Shown here one piece after another: positions 1 to 10,748 of a stretch of 64,000 nt of DNA; position 1 is the stretch's first letter, and the number at the start of each line of letters is the position of its first letter. Origin of the DNA: Fragilariopsis cylindrus CCMP1102 (taxonomy: Eukaryota; Bacillariophyta; Bacillariophyceae; Bacillariales; Bacillariaceae); contig FMBT01000348.1 of assembly GCA_900095095.1 (NCBI GenBank), positions 124,001-188,000 on the forward strand, read 5' to 3'. The notes beneath the pieces were generated by a model. It was not told the origin of the DNA. It searched no databases and worked only from the letters and a program-made list of their open reading frames with translations. The position numbers and the translations under genes were made by a program.

Positions 1-1264
1 CTCTCTGATGACACGTTTGTCCAATGTTGTAGACCGTTGCAGCAACATCCAAATGGTCGTTTCCTAATAATGCACGCCTAATATGGAGTGCGTCCATGTA
101 TTTATCCAACGCTTTGTTATATTCTTCATTTAGGTAATAGCACCGTCCCGTATTATTCAAATACGTTGCGATTTCTTTGTCGTTTGGATCAAAAAGTTGT
201 TCTCTTCGAATCTTCGTGGCTTCTTTGAAATATTCCATTGCTCTTGATGTATTCGACTTTGGTGAATGAAAATACAGCACACCGATACAATTAATTATCG
301 ATGCTATTTCTAATTCATCGGCAATTATTCGTCGATATTGAAGGGCTTCTTTATATGCATCCATCGCCTTTTCGAGTTCCCAATTCCTGTACTTGATACA
401 ACCAATGTTACGAAGAATTGAAACGATGCTAACTGGACCGGAAATTCCTGCGGCTCGTGCAAGGAATAGAGCTCTAGTAAAGCAGTCATTAGCATCTTCG
501 TCGATATTAAGTTTTAAGCAAAGTATGCCCATATTAAACAGAATAACTGATGCTGCTTTGTCCCCATTGTCGATTAGTTCCAATACAACTCCTTCCATCT
601 TTACGTGAGTTAAACAATTATCCATACCTTCGTCGTATTCGTTGGAAGATGAATTATAATTATGATTATTTGAAGATGATACCTGTTCATCATCGTCGTC
701 GTCGTCGTTTGTTGATGATGGCGTTGATGATGGCGATGATGATGGCGATGGCGATACTATGGTAGTGGTGGCGGTGATGGCGGTATCGATGAGATTGGAA
801 TAGGAATACCCGAAGTTATCTCGGAGGCTGTTAAGGCATCTTCGAAAGTATTCTAAAGCGAGAGTGTATTCCATTAATTCTGTCAATTCTACACCTGTAT
901 TGTTCAAACTTGGTATCCTACCAATAGGATCGATACCATCCCCAACGTCATTCGAAGCAGAAGTACAGAGAGTGGCAGTGGGGTTGATATTTTCCAGTCC
1001 ATCCTTTGTGTATTGATGATATCGATACTGATGATGACAATGCTGTAGATCGAAACAGTATTGATCATTCTTATTATTCTTAATATGATGTACCGGTATC
1101 AGACCATGAGGTTGATCAGCGTGAATTTCTTCTCCGACATGAAGGTATTGACTTTGAGAAGCATATGCATGTCCATGCCCATGCCCATGCCCATGTCCAT
1201 GTCCATGCCCATGCCCATGTATACTTCCAACCATGCTGCTATGATAACTTGTATGTATACTCAT
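1..1264 (-). CDS. TPR-repeat protein, C-terminus beyond the window
   Basis: An open frame of about 421 codons runs from an ATG at 1264 leftward off the window edge without a stop. Upstream in the same frame there are stops just beyond 1320, so 1264 is the first usable ATG. Residues about 15-40 form a Gly-His alternating tract (the CATGCC-type repeat at 1163-1218), followed by low-complexity Asp/Ser/Thr-rich stretches. The rest has tetratricopeptide helices of the kinesin-light-chain/TPR_12 style, for example FNMGILCLKL followed by TRALFLARAAG, and near the edge NNTGRCYYLNEEYNKAL and YMDALHIRRALLG. TPR arrays bind partner proteins; the partner here is unknown. The poly-His/Gly tract could bind metal, but that is inference. 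Proteins of this type are numerous in diatoms and usually uncharacterised. Confidence 0.75.
   Translation of the reverse strand, partial: MSIHTSYHSSMVGSIHGHGHGHGHGHGHGHGHAYASQSQYLHVGEEIHADQPHGLIPVHHIKNNKNDQYCFDLQHCHHQYRYHQYTKDGLENINPTATLCTSASNDVGDGIDPIGRIPSLNNTGVELTELMEYTLALEYFRRCLNSLRDNFGYSYSNLIDTAITATTTIVSPSPSSSPSSTPSSTNDDDDDDEQVSSSNNHNYNSSSNEYDEGMDNCLTHVKMEGVVLELIDNGDKAASVILFNMGILCLKLNIDEDANDCFTRALFLARAAGISGPVSIVSILRNIGCIKYRNWELEKAMDAYKEALQYRRIIADELEIASIINCIGVLYFHSPKSNTSRAMEYFKEATKIRREQLFDPNDKEIATYLNNTGRCYYLNEEYNKALDKYMDALHIRRALLGNDHLDVAATVYNIGQTCHQR
1163..1218. repeat. CATGCC/CATGTCC hexamer tandem repeat
   Basis: About nine imperfect six-base units lie inside the TPR gene and encode its alternating Gly-His tract on the minus strand. 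The repeat length is a multiple of three, so copy-number changes keep the frame. Confidence 0.8.
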
Positions 1265-1319
1265 CGATATGTTTGGTATGTGTAAAGGGATCACCCGGTG
1301 ATTCTGATTGCGGATGTAA

Positions 1320-2508
1320 AAAGTGAGATATTCCTTTCAAAATATTGCTCAATACCCTGGTACAGTGTGTACTGATTAGATTAGACGTCTTGATCACTTT
1401 TCAATATTGATTTTTTTTTATGATGGTTGTCCTTTTTCTCAACAAACGTTTGTTGTTTGTTCTCGTCCTCAGTGGTGAGAAAGACGAAAGTACCGGTACA
1501 CATAAAAAATAAGTCTTCGCTTTCATGGGTCAAACTTATCGTCTCTGCTAGTGAATACAAACTAGTATGAGTTTAAAGTTGACATTTATTGAAAATAGGA
1601 AAATTTTGATGGCTCGTCCAAGATTGAAGATCAGATGAGAGAGAATTAAAATGAGAAACAGACATTATTGTTCTTTAATTGTTTTTGAAGTTTCTATCAA
1701 ATTTACGAATCAAGCTTAAATGTGAAAAACATCGCGGTTTTTGTTTTGGTTCGCACAAAAAAAGTCTGCAGTCACAACATAAAAGTGCCATCGTGGGCCT
1801 GATGCTACTATTGCAGTCACAGTTATGTCGTGCTACGGGATTTGGTCAAACACCCTGAGTCACAGATTTTCGCACTATACTGGTCCTAATTCTAATACTA
1901 ATAGTCAACTACATGTAGTAGATAGTTTGTGGCTGGAAAGATGACGGTATATCTTGTCTCCTACAAAATAGAAACAATTGCATTACTACAATTTATGAAA
2001 CGTTATACTACAGTTTTCAGATAGTTATCCCATAATAGGAGTGCGCCCGCCCGCGTATAGGCTTGTAATGGACAATTATGGTGTACCAACTACATATGGC
2101 TAAGTTTTGGTCAATACTAGGAGCTAGAACCAACTTGATAGATGGAAAGTGTTGTATATTGAATGGAGAGAAAGATTATGTATCTGGTTTGGGGTGAAAG
2201 ACCTAATTTTCGATGATTTTTGGTTGATTTCAGATGGTTGTACTAGTGCCACGCTAATCATCTAATTTTTCGTAAAATTCTGCGCAAAAAAAAGCTGGCA
2301 GGAAATCAAGTCTTTTCTCTTAATGGGTGTGTATTCAACCAGTAGTAAAAGCATGTTCTAGTTGTCAGATCCACCTAAATCAATGTAACAATGTCTTCCT
2401 ATTTGTTGTCTTTAGAAGGGGTTTGCTTTTTTAGACTTACATTTTTTCCTGATCTAAGACAACGAATGGCATTGTATTGTGATAGGTTGATTTTTCTATG
2501 ATTTATAG
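1320..2508. other. Intergenic stretch without a recognised gene
   Basis: Both strands are broken by frequent stops and I see no domain or repeat copy. It is the upstream region of the TPR gene and ends in the TTAA-element nest. Confidence 0.5.
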
Positions 2509-2777
2509 GTGCGCGGCTAACATTCTGCACCATTTCTCACAATAAATGCAAATATTCCAGATGTTTGTTTCAGTTATTAAGTAGGGAAGGGCTTATAGCG
2601 CTGTAGGTATGGCCCATACTACAAAGCAATCAGGGCGTATTTTTTCTTAATAAGAAGGCACGTGCTTTTGAAAGGGCTAACGCTCTGTTGTCTCAAGATG
2701 GGCACTAAACGACCCTTAAATATAAGGACACCCAAAGTGGCCGTTTACTGACAGCCATAACCGGAATCCTATTAACA
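2509..2777 (-). mobile_element. Degenerate TTAA element A, head-to-head with element B
   Basis: Read on the minus strand from 2777, this piece begins TTAATAGGATTCCGGTTATG, a decayed form of the terminal repeat seen in the two better copies (CAGGATTCAGGTTAT). It continues with the family's landmarks: a CACGTG box, a GGCC...CACCTA-like stretch and a TGCACCATTTCTC stretch that recurs inverted in element B at about 3575. The far end was not found. The shared TTAA at 2774-2777 joins it to element B in opposite orientation, producing a large imperfect inverted repeat over 2509-3605. Confidence 0.55.
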
Positions 2778-3830
2778 GAATTCTGATTATGGCGCCGTTA
2801 ACAGTGCTACTTTTTGGGCTCCATATTTTAACAGGATTCAGGTTATAAGGAATTTTGCAGTATTTTGCGCGTGTTAAAAGCACGCGATAATTTCCATCTA
2901 AAAAAAATAAAAAAAGATGAAAATCTTCGGAGGTGCAAATATATGTGATGTGACTGTCGAAATAAATTTAGATTAGACGCATTAGCAACTCGAACACAGG
3001 GCTGTTTTATGGATCCGGTGGGGTATCACCATCTCCACTATGACAGTAGATATTTGATTTGTACTGATACTCAAATATTTTGAGTATTTAAACAAATTAA
3101 TAATCGCGCAGGCACACATTTAACGCGATACTTAGCGCTAACCGCGAATTTTCCCTTTTGGCTCTTCCGATTTATTATTATTGCCCCGTATTACGCTGTA
3201 GGTGCGGCCCATACAAAGCTTTTTCCACGTATTCTAAGTATATAAAAAGACACGTGCCCTTATTCGGAGACGCGCTGTGTCTCAATAGGGGGATGTAAGT
3301 CCATTTTTTGAGGGAAATATGCCCCCACAAAAAATAGACCCCAAAAAGTGGCTCGCCACCGCGAGCCATAACCTGAATCCTGTTAAAGGGGGGTTTCTCC
3401 CTCAAAAATGGGACTAAACTAGTTCTATTGGGACACAGAACATCTCCATTCAAAGGCACGTGCTTTCTTATCAGGTTGGAATAGGCCCCATGATTTTTTG
3501 TATGGGCTGCACCTATAGTGTTATAAGCCCGTACATACTTGATTATGGAAGAGCACTGTGGGAATATTGCGAGAAATGGTGCAAAATCATAGCTGCGCAA
3601 TAACTATTAGTTTACAAACTCAAATTATTCATGGTAGAATGTGAATCATTGTAACTCCACTTGTAGTTGTGAGTTGATTTCGCCACACCAGCTCTAGTTA
3701 AAGGACTTGAGTTCGAGTTGCCTAGTTGTAGAACCTCAATTTATTTTGTCCTCTTCTTAATCTTCTTTCTGGTCTCCAAAGTTTTCCATTTTTTTCCTGA
3801 TAAATAACGTGTGCTTTTAATACACGCGCG
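2773..3830 (+). mobile_element. Degenerate TTAA element B, split by a younger copy
   Basis: It starts TTAACAGAATTCTGATTATG, a diverged family terminus. It is interrupted at 2828 by a well-preserved family member and resumes at 3387. The right part has the family landmarks in order: CACGTG at about 3450, TATGGGCTGCACCTATAG, a GTTCGAGTT box at about 3710, CAATTTATTTTGTC, and a GTGCTTTTAATACACGCG segment near 3810. No clear right terminus survives. It is a short non-autonomous DNA element with no coding capacity. Confidence 0.55.
2828..3386 (-). mobile_element. TTAA-flanked MITE, copy 1
   Basis: A 559-base element including its flanking TTAA at both ends (2828-2831 and 3383-3386). The 15-base terminal inverted repeats CAGGATTCAGGTTAT are perfect and identical to those of copy 2 at 24771. 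A TTAA target site that stays at both ends is the hallmark of piggyBac-type transposases, so this is probably a non-autonomous piggyBac-like element; the superfamily call is inference because no transposase is present. Internally it has a CACGTG box and, on the minus strand, GTGGAGATGG followed about 45 bases later by GTTCGAGTT, a spacing reminiscent of tRNA A and B boxes. Confidence 0.8.
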
Positions 3831-4700
3831 GAACAAATTCAAAAATTGTGCTGGTGCGCGTTTTTGTTGAAGTCACGGTAGATACGCTTATACTTCCTCC
3901 GTACACCGGAAAGTGTCTATTGGATGAGCGTTATAGAAATTTTCGATACAAAAGCACGAAGAATGAGTGATTTGAGACGACGCTTTTATTTATTATTTAT
4001 TATTTTCCTCTCAATCACTCATTCTTCTTCCTTTTGTCCCGTATATTTCTATCACTCTTATTTATGTGAACGCTTATTGGTGCACGAAGGAAGTAGGACA
4101 ATATCTTATTATTATAATCAATACTGGTATAAGCTTGAATAACGTTAAAGTTAGTTTGAAGTCCTAAAAAGTTCATCTAAAAAGATGTTGTAATTTAAAT
4201 TTTAAAATTGTAATATTTAATATCGTTACCATTATCAATTATTATCGCACCTATTGGAACCAGAATCATAAAATATTAATATTCCGCATGTTACCACACC
4301 GCCACCACGTGTTCCTTTGCTACATTATCGTCGCAGTCTATCTCGAAGCCGGGTTGGGGTTGGGGCTTGGTCGTCATGCATCCGTGTCATTGTTGCTACC
4401 CAAACAATCAGTCTCAACAGAAAGCAAAGATAACAAAAAGCGATAAAGATAACACTAAGTCCTAAGCAACAGCAACATTATCAATCGTTTCGGCAGACCA
4501 TAAACGAGCTCGTTACCGGTGTTGTTCGTCGACCGGCTCGTCGAAGACTGCAACACGCACTGTATTGGTAAGAACTCGATAGCGATGATTATGTGCGGCG
4601 CGTGTACTCGCAAAATCATTAAAATAATACGATCTCTGCAACTTCCTCACCCACTTGCTAACACTATCAACACCATCCGGCCTTCCTTTGGTAAGAAGGA
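3831..4700. other. Intergenic stretch without a recognised gene
   Basis: AT-rich and stop-rich on both strands. A short open piece at 3924-4142 has no recognisable features. The last 200 bases could hold a 5' exon of the gene starting at 4707, but I could not fix one. Confidence 0.4.
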
Positions 4701-4706
4701 TTACAG

Positions 4707-5127
4707 CCTGTGACACAATACTTTCGGTGGTGTTGAACAAATATACTGGAATTTTGAATCTGCCTTTAGCGTTCGCGGATGTGTATGAAAAACAAGGCGT
4801 CGTACGAGAGGTGTATAGTAAACTTTTCTATTTTGCGAGAATGAGACCTCGGTTGTTGTATTCGATCGGAGCTCTTGTACGGTGTGCATCTCTTTGTACT
4901 CCCATAAGACATCTCTTGGATCCGTCGGCAAGTATAGATTGTTTGTTGATTTTTTTCTATATAGTCCTCTCCTCCCACTCCATCCTGTGTCAGCTAACTT
5001 TTCTTCGTTTGTGTTCTTAGGTTGGTGTTGGTGCGGGTATACACCTGTTTGCATTCCTGACAGGAAGCAGATGGGTCAAACCATTAATACTTGGATGGGG
5101 TACTACCAAGGTGTGTCAAACCATTAA
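4707..5127 (+). CDS. Unrecognised spliced gene, 5' end not found
   Basis: Two plausible exons: about 4707-4927 (after an ATTACAG acceptor) and 5021-5127 or shorter. The first encodes a basic helical stretch including LNLPLAFADVYEKQGVVREV and LFYFARMRPRLLYSIGALV. The second encodes VGVGAGIHLFAFLTGSRWVK and PLILGWGTTK. They join in frame only if the intron starts with GC (TCG|GCAAGTATAG), which matches the consensus for the rare GC-AG class, and ends in a good pyrimidine tract plus TTAG. A further donor (AAG|GTGTGT) follows GWGTTK, so more exons may exist. Alternating hydrophobic segments suggest a membrane protein. No ATG lies in this frame upstream, so either a 5' exon is missing or this is a gene remnant. 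I do not recognise the family. Confidence 0.4.
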
Positions 5128-5751
5128 TTCTAATTCTTGCTAATTGTTTGGGAATGACGAATCAAATATATTTTGTATCGATAATTGCCATGACGTGCGA
5201 TCGAGTCTAAAATACTTACATCCTATTGTTACTTCTCCATATATTATCTTATAATATGTCATAAAAATTTACCATCAAGTGGTTCTGGCAATGGCTTGGA
5301 GCTCGTCCAGTTGAGAAAGCGTATCTCCCTATAACATTGTCGATTCATGAATGGGAGGAAAAGAAATCCAAGATTAGATGGGACTAACAAATATTAGTAG
5401 AAAATAAGAAGTTTGCAGCGAAGTCGAAATCAATCGTAATCATAAAACAATCACATCGGAAATGAGCGGTGTTGAGCAACGATAAGATTGTAGTATCCGT
5501 GCTTAACTTTGAGGTATTGACTGTACGAAAATAGACTATCGAATAATACCACATATAGTCCTTCGAGGGAAAAGGTAGATAGCCAAATTAAGAACTAGTA
5601 GTATATTGATGATGATATTATAAATTATTATAGTTTTCGACGAATCTACACAATCCTCTTTAAAAAAAATTGTAGCTGAGGAATAACAAAAATATCTTCA
5701 CGACAGCAAGGCAGAGCATTTAGCAAATTATTCATTTGTCAAATGTTATCC
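5128..5751. other. Intergenic stretch without a recognised gene
   Basis: No open frame of note and no repeat. It is the 3' side of the transporter gene that reads leftward from 7303. Confidence 0.5.
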
Positions 5752-7303
5752 TTACTCTGTCTTTTTCTTTCCCCATGTTCCAAAAACATCTCCAAATGGT
5801 GCCATGACACAAAGCGCCCCACCAACGATATTTCCAAGAGTGACCGGAATAAGATTCTTGAAGAGGAATGCTTGGGTGGTAATTTCTGCACCACGAAGCA
5901 TACCAAGAGGAATAATGAACATGTTAGCGACCGAATGATCTAACCCAAGTGCGACGAAGGCTGAGATCGGAAAATATACTGCTGTCATTTTACCGATCAT
6001 CGAGGTACAGCCAGATGCCATATAAACAGCCATACATACGAGCCAGTTACAGAGAATACCACGAACGAACGCAACATCCCATGGAAGTGAACACTTAGCA
6101 GTAGCGATCGCTGCAGATGCAGGACCGGAAGCCAACGTTCCGCTCTTGAATGCAAGATACGCCAAGAGAAGAGATCCAACGAAATTACCCGCATAAGAAG
6201 CAACCCAATTCTTGATCAAGGCCTTGCCTTCGATTTTACCCTCCTTGTACGCAGCGGTGACGAGAGCTGTGTTACCAGTGAACAATTCGCCCCCAGTAAC
6301 TTTTTAGAAAAATTGTCATGGGAGAGAAATTTTGAAAAACAAGAAATCGTATCAGCAGCGTTATATACAGACACAGACACACACATACACAAACAGAAAG
6401 AAATGGCAGAAAATAATATATTGCCTACCTAAAGTCATAATGAGACCAAACGGTAATCCGAAAGAACCGAAAATGATCTTTTTATTGTTTCGTTTTGTTT
6501 GTTTTGCCATAATTTGCAATGATATTATTATTAGTAATAGTAGAAGCGAATTGATTTTTGTTGGTTAAACAAAGGAAGTGAAACGACCAACGTTCATTGC
6601 GTGAAATTAGAAACAGAGAAAATATTATTGTCGTCACAAACTTTATTCGTTGTCCTGCTTTCATACAAAAATTACATACCTTTTGCAACCCTGGATTTTC
6701 GGCCGCAATTCCTGGACATGCACTTTCAAATTGTATTGGGTAGTAAAGTATAAAAAGTATTACAATGACATGATGAGGAAATAATAGGAACAGCAGTAAA
6801 CGGTAAAAACTATGATTCATTCACTTACCCCCCGACGGTGATCGCGAGGTACGCGCCAAACGCAATATGACAACCAGAAACAATTCCTAGTTTAAAGATG
6901 TCAATCCACGATTTTGAGGCCTTGGCCACTCCAGCAGCCACGGCGCCTTGGTATAAGGCAGCAGGTGGCTGTGGATCGTTCGAAATAGCATAATTTGTAT
7001 TCATTTGCAGTAGTAAATCATTTGCCGTAAGAAAGGATTTTTTTTAAATAGAGTACACACATAAATAGATAAAGAAACAAACAAACAAATAAACATGCAG
7101 CGCATATTATTATTTCGCCTTACCTTGAGCTCCGGAGTGTCTGCTCCAGCCGCAGCACCTCCATTCATTCGGAGGATATTTGCCGCCGTCGTGGACGATT
7201 TCGAAAGACCAACAGTGGCCATGACAGATCCCGGCTGAACCACTGCGAAAGCGGAACTGGTGCCTGTCAACAGTGCGATGAGGAAAAGTGGCTTAGCAAT
7301 CAT
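5752..7303 (-). CDS. NAR1: Formate/nitrite transporter family protein, plastid NAR1-like
   Basis: Five exons on the minus strand: 7303-7124, 6968-6829, 6722-6680, 6477-6429 and 6299-5752. They join in frame to give 319 residues, and all junctions are GT-AG. The N-terminus is a signal peptide ending TGTSSAFAVVQP, matching the diatom plastid cleavage motif with its key Phe. The mature part has the FNT signature TVGGACPGIAAENPGLQK, then IIFGSFGLPFGLIMT and TGGELFTGNTALVTAA, and six hydrophobic helices (for example VGSLLLAYLAF, GILCNWLVCMAVYMA, IIPLGML). FNT proteins are pentameric channels for formate or nitrite. The algal NAR1 branch moves nitrite into the plastid for nitrite reductase, and that is the likely role here. 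Exon 3 is only 43 bases. A TACAGTA motif lies at 7430, 127 bases upstream of the start. Confidence 0.9.
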
Positions 7304-8621
7304 GGTTCCGACTATTTGTATTTTGATATTTGTGTCCGATGATTAGAATTAAAATTGGCACGAGAACATGTGTTGCGCATTGAAATATTATGTCCTACTG
7401 ATAGTACATCAATGGATCTTGAGGGGGGGTACAGTAAGTTAGGACTAACCGATTCCCCAAGAATCATAAAACGATGAAATAATATTATTGTTCCTGAAGA
7501 TCGGAAGAAATGTGCCGGAACGCACTCGTCGCTTCCCTAATTGCAACCTCCGGAAGGTTGTTGGTTAAATAATTGCGCCAAAAATGTAGAGACAACAAAA
7601 AATCTTTCCCTCCAATTTGTACAACACAGTTGAAGGTTTTACGTCAGTTACATACGCATCCAAGGGAAATTGTGACAATTTTACCCACATACCCTCACGC
7701 ATGTGTTGTCTATTCGCATTGTATGCTGTTTTTGACTCAAATATAAGCAATGGCGCATGCTCTTTTGCTGTTGTTCTTTGCACCTTCTTCACGAGTCTTA
7801 TTTGCTCCTAGTTAGGCTGTTCACTCAACCCCATAGATAGCTTGCATCATCACATCTCACATAATAACCATCAGAATTTACAGATTCTATATCCTGTGGA
7901 TCAAGACCAGATTTAAATTCAATTCCTTATAGTGTGTGCGCATAGCTCCAGTAGCTTCACATTTTGTAACATCATCTATACTTTTGGGCATCAAAACTGG
8001 ATAGCTAACAAAGTAATTCAATATTGAATCAACCTATAGACAGAAAGAATTCTCCAAGCTCAATTGGGGATAGAAATGTTGCTGACTTATGCTGTTAATA
8101 ATATTGAAAACATCAGCTAAAATGCTACTTAAAATTGGAGTAATACAATCAGTAACAAGGTTCCCTTCACAATAATATTACTGTTACACCTTGTAGATGA
8201 AACAATTGCCGTTGCCAGTAGCTTTGCAGCTTGGGATCAGAGGAAAACGGAGAACTGAAAGACATGGTCTTGCAAAAGATAAAACTATTAAGGGTGTCCT
8301 TAATGATCAATGCAAATACAAAAAGTCTAAACCTACGGAATGGATGGTAACTGGGTGAATTTTACAGGAAAAGATTCGATACAAAATCATAAACAATCGT
8401 TGTTTGTCTAGTGGTAGCTACATGTGGTTATACTGTAGAAGAATCATAAGGATGACTATCTGGCTAAGCCTAAGTGAAACCTTAGGATTTAGTTCAGATT
8501 TAAACATTACATCCCAATTCTTCGCGGTTTAGAATTTTCAATAGATATAGATACTCTAGCGACGCATGCAATCTTGTCGAGGGTTCTCAGACAAAATTAT
8601 GTTACCGTCGTCAACTTTATT
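7304..8621. other. Intergenic stretch, no convincing gene
   Basis: It holds the transporter promoter (TACAGTA at 7430-7436) and then about 1.1 kb with no supported gene. A minus-strand open piece at 7565-7792 lacks an early ATG and any recognised feature. Confidence 0.5.
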
Positions 8622-8748
8622 TTACTTCCCAGCGCCACCTTGGTATTCTTTTTTGAGTTCCCAAGTGTTCTTTTGTTCACCGGAGCGATGATAGATCGCA
8701 ATCTCTTGCAACACCTTTTTGATCTCAGTTTCAGGCCGACCACCACTG

Positions 8749-8787
<39 letters not shown>

Positions 8788-9927
8788 AGATTTGTTGTTG
8801 TGGGTGGAATGTCATTCATCTTATCGTATCGTGCTTTTCGGGAGACGGAGAAACGAAAACACGAAAATAAATACTTACGATGCCGCTCGTAAATCTTTAG
8901 TGGTCCAATATGGTTTGTCTTCGTACAATTGAAATATAATTGATTTCACTGGTTCCTCCTGTGCGAATCGACGCCTTTTGTTCCCATTGCGACCTTGTCC
9001 AGTAGACAAAGCAAGTTTGTAAGCAGCGGCTTGTTGTTGCTGAGATTCCATTAGTCGCTTTCCAAATAAGTGAACGGCGTCACCGAAACCCTGCTTGGCA
9101 GTGGAATTTGAAGCGGTACTCATGTGTTTGTTTTTGTTGGTGTTTGCGCCGGTACTCTTTGATTGTTGTACGACCTGAAAAATTGATTGGAAATAAAATA
9201 CAATAACTATGAGCTTGAAAACACAAAAGGACGTAGGATTTAATTCAAAAAAAGAACACATAAAACATGAAACAATTAACAAAGATAATACCTGATTGCT
9301 ATCTACCGGTTTTACAAACCGTTGGTTGTGAACAGTTGTGCTCAGGATGCGGCTCTTGCACAAGGCACGATATTTGGCGTCTTGGACGACCTGTAGATTT
9401 GCAGTCCTAGAAACTTTTCCGTGTATTTTAACGGAACCGTTGGCATTTCTGCTGAATGGATGGAGTGTGGGCAATTTTTTCGTCATGGCCTGTAAAGAGT
9501 AGTGAAGAGGAAGTTGTTCTTGCTGTTGACTACTACTTGTAGGACCACCATTACCGAAGCTTCCATTCGCGACGTTTGGATCGACATCTACCTCCAGCGA
9601 CGGTTTTATTTTTTTGAGATTAGGACCTTTTCCTTTTTCACCTTTGCGAAACACGAGTTCTCCAAGAACGCTCCCTGGAGGGCAATCCTCCCACGCTGAG
9701 GCCAATTTGGGTGCTGTAAAATCACGATTAAGTTAGTATCTTTATCACAAATTCATACGATGATCGTATTATGGTTTTCTTCAGAACAACTTACGAATTC
9801 TTATCATCCAACATTCTTTTTCTGAATCTACGATATCCAAATTGCCGTACGAATTCGCGGTTACTTTGTCGATGCTTTCGTTGTCATTGTCGTTAATGTA
9901 ATCCGTACCAGCTTCGGGTGACGACAT
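8622..9927 (-). CDS. GTF2F2: Transcription initiation factor TFIIF beta subunit (RAP30/Tfg2)
   Basis: Four exons: 9927-9795, 9713-9292, 9174-8879 and 8745-8622, in frame, 324 residues. Start chosen at MSSPEAGTDYIND. The N-terminal part (residues about 45-190, including VPGSV-like PPGSVLGELVFRK and QVVQDAKYRALCKSRI) fits the dimerisation region that pairs with TFIIF alpha. The C-terminal 70 residues form the family's winged-helix DNA-binding domain: IIFQLYEDKPYWTTKDLR, then RPETEIKKVLQEIAIY and NTWELKKEYQ, closely following the animal RAP30 ending. The protein works with RNA polymerase II in the preinitiation complex in the nucleus. Length is close to the fungal protein and longer than the human one. 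The third intron has a long GA/TC microsatellite as its pyrimidine tract. Three TACTGTA-type motifs lie at 10026-10054, about 100-130 bases upstream. Confidence 0.92.
8756..8785. repeat. (GA)n microsatellite serving as intron pyrimidine tract
   Basis: About 14 GA units on the plus strand. On the coding minus strand it is a TC run ending ten bases before the TACAG acceptor of the last TFIIF beta exon. Confidence 0.9.
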
Positions 9928-10748
9928 TTTGATATCGCTATCTCTCTTTTATAAGAAAGTTATTAATAGTTTGTGGCGTTTTAATCTTTTATTCCCTATC
10001 ATTGATTCATTCGAGATTGACTTCGTACAGTAAGTACTGTAGTAGAGTACTGTATGTAGCTAGCTTCCTACTCTGATGATCGATCATTCATATCGGTTCG
10101 GGGAAAGAAAAAGTTTAGATAAATTTCCAACTCCCCCGGTGTAAAGAATTAACTTAAGCGAAATTGGACTCGTGACTTATTGAGTCACGCTAAATTTCAG
10201 CAACGAAATGACAGAGAATAGCGATTCGCAGGAAAACCTCACTTACTTCGAAGTAGTAGCTGAGGCGTCTGTTAAAAAATTTAAAAGCTGAGAAAAAGGA
10301 AACAGGAGTTGCATTGTCCACGATAGGTTGAAACCAACAGTGACAACTGGTATACTATACGGTAATAAGTTTGCCGTTACTTTTTTTGCGGCAAGAAGTC
10401 TCCAACAGACGATAGAAACCACAACATCGTCAGGTTGATGAACTAGTTTTGATTTGAAACGTTGGATCATAAGAATTTGGAAGAGTCGAGTCTCAAGAAA
10501 ATATAGAACACACACAAATAACAATAACAAAGGATTGGAAAAGCAAACATAAATAAAAAAAAGACAGCGATTTTTTGGAAGCAAAAGCAGCAACAACAAG
10601 AACATCAATTGAGAAGGACATAACGTTTTCGATACACCACAGCAAACAGAATATAAACAGAGTGGACAATACGATACAGAGCAGCAAGAACCAGAAACAG
10701 GACGCCATTTTATCATTATCTCAATCAACAAACAAGTTACTCACAAAC
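9928..10748. other. Divergent intergenic region between TFIIF beta and the papain-like gene
   Basis: It separates two divergently transcribed genes. The TFIIF side has the TACTGTA cluster; the rest is AT-rich with open pieces that lack ATG starts. Confidence 0.5.
10026..10054. promoter_or_regulatory. Triple TACTGTA/TACAGTA motif upstream of TFIIF beta
   Basis: TACAGTA at 10026, TACTGTA at 10035 and TACTGTA at 10048, within 29 bases and about 100-127 bases from the TFIIF beta start codon. The same heptamer recurs near the starts of at least nine other genes here. A regulatory role is inferred only from position. Confidence 0.4.

Noticed and set aside
1163-1218. Regular short repeats that might suggest a CRISPR-like array
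   Set aside because: The units are six bases with no spacers and lie in a coding Gly-His tract; the genome is eukaryotic.
3178-3600. A 140-codon minus-strand open frame whose last 68 residues recur at the end of an open frame at 24.98 kb
   Set aside because: The shared part is the left half of the TTAA element read in one frame. Differences between copies change amino acids freely, so it is chance openness of a repeat and not a gene.
7565-7792. Minus-strand open frame containing VKLSQFPLDAYVTDVKPST
   Set aside because: No ATG near the start, no splice partner found, no recognised domain; the opposite strand is equally open.
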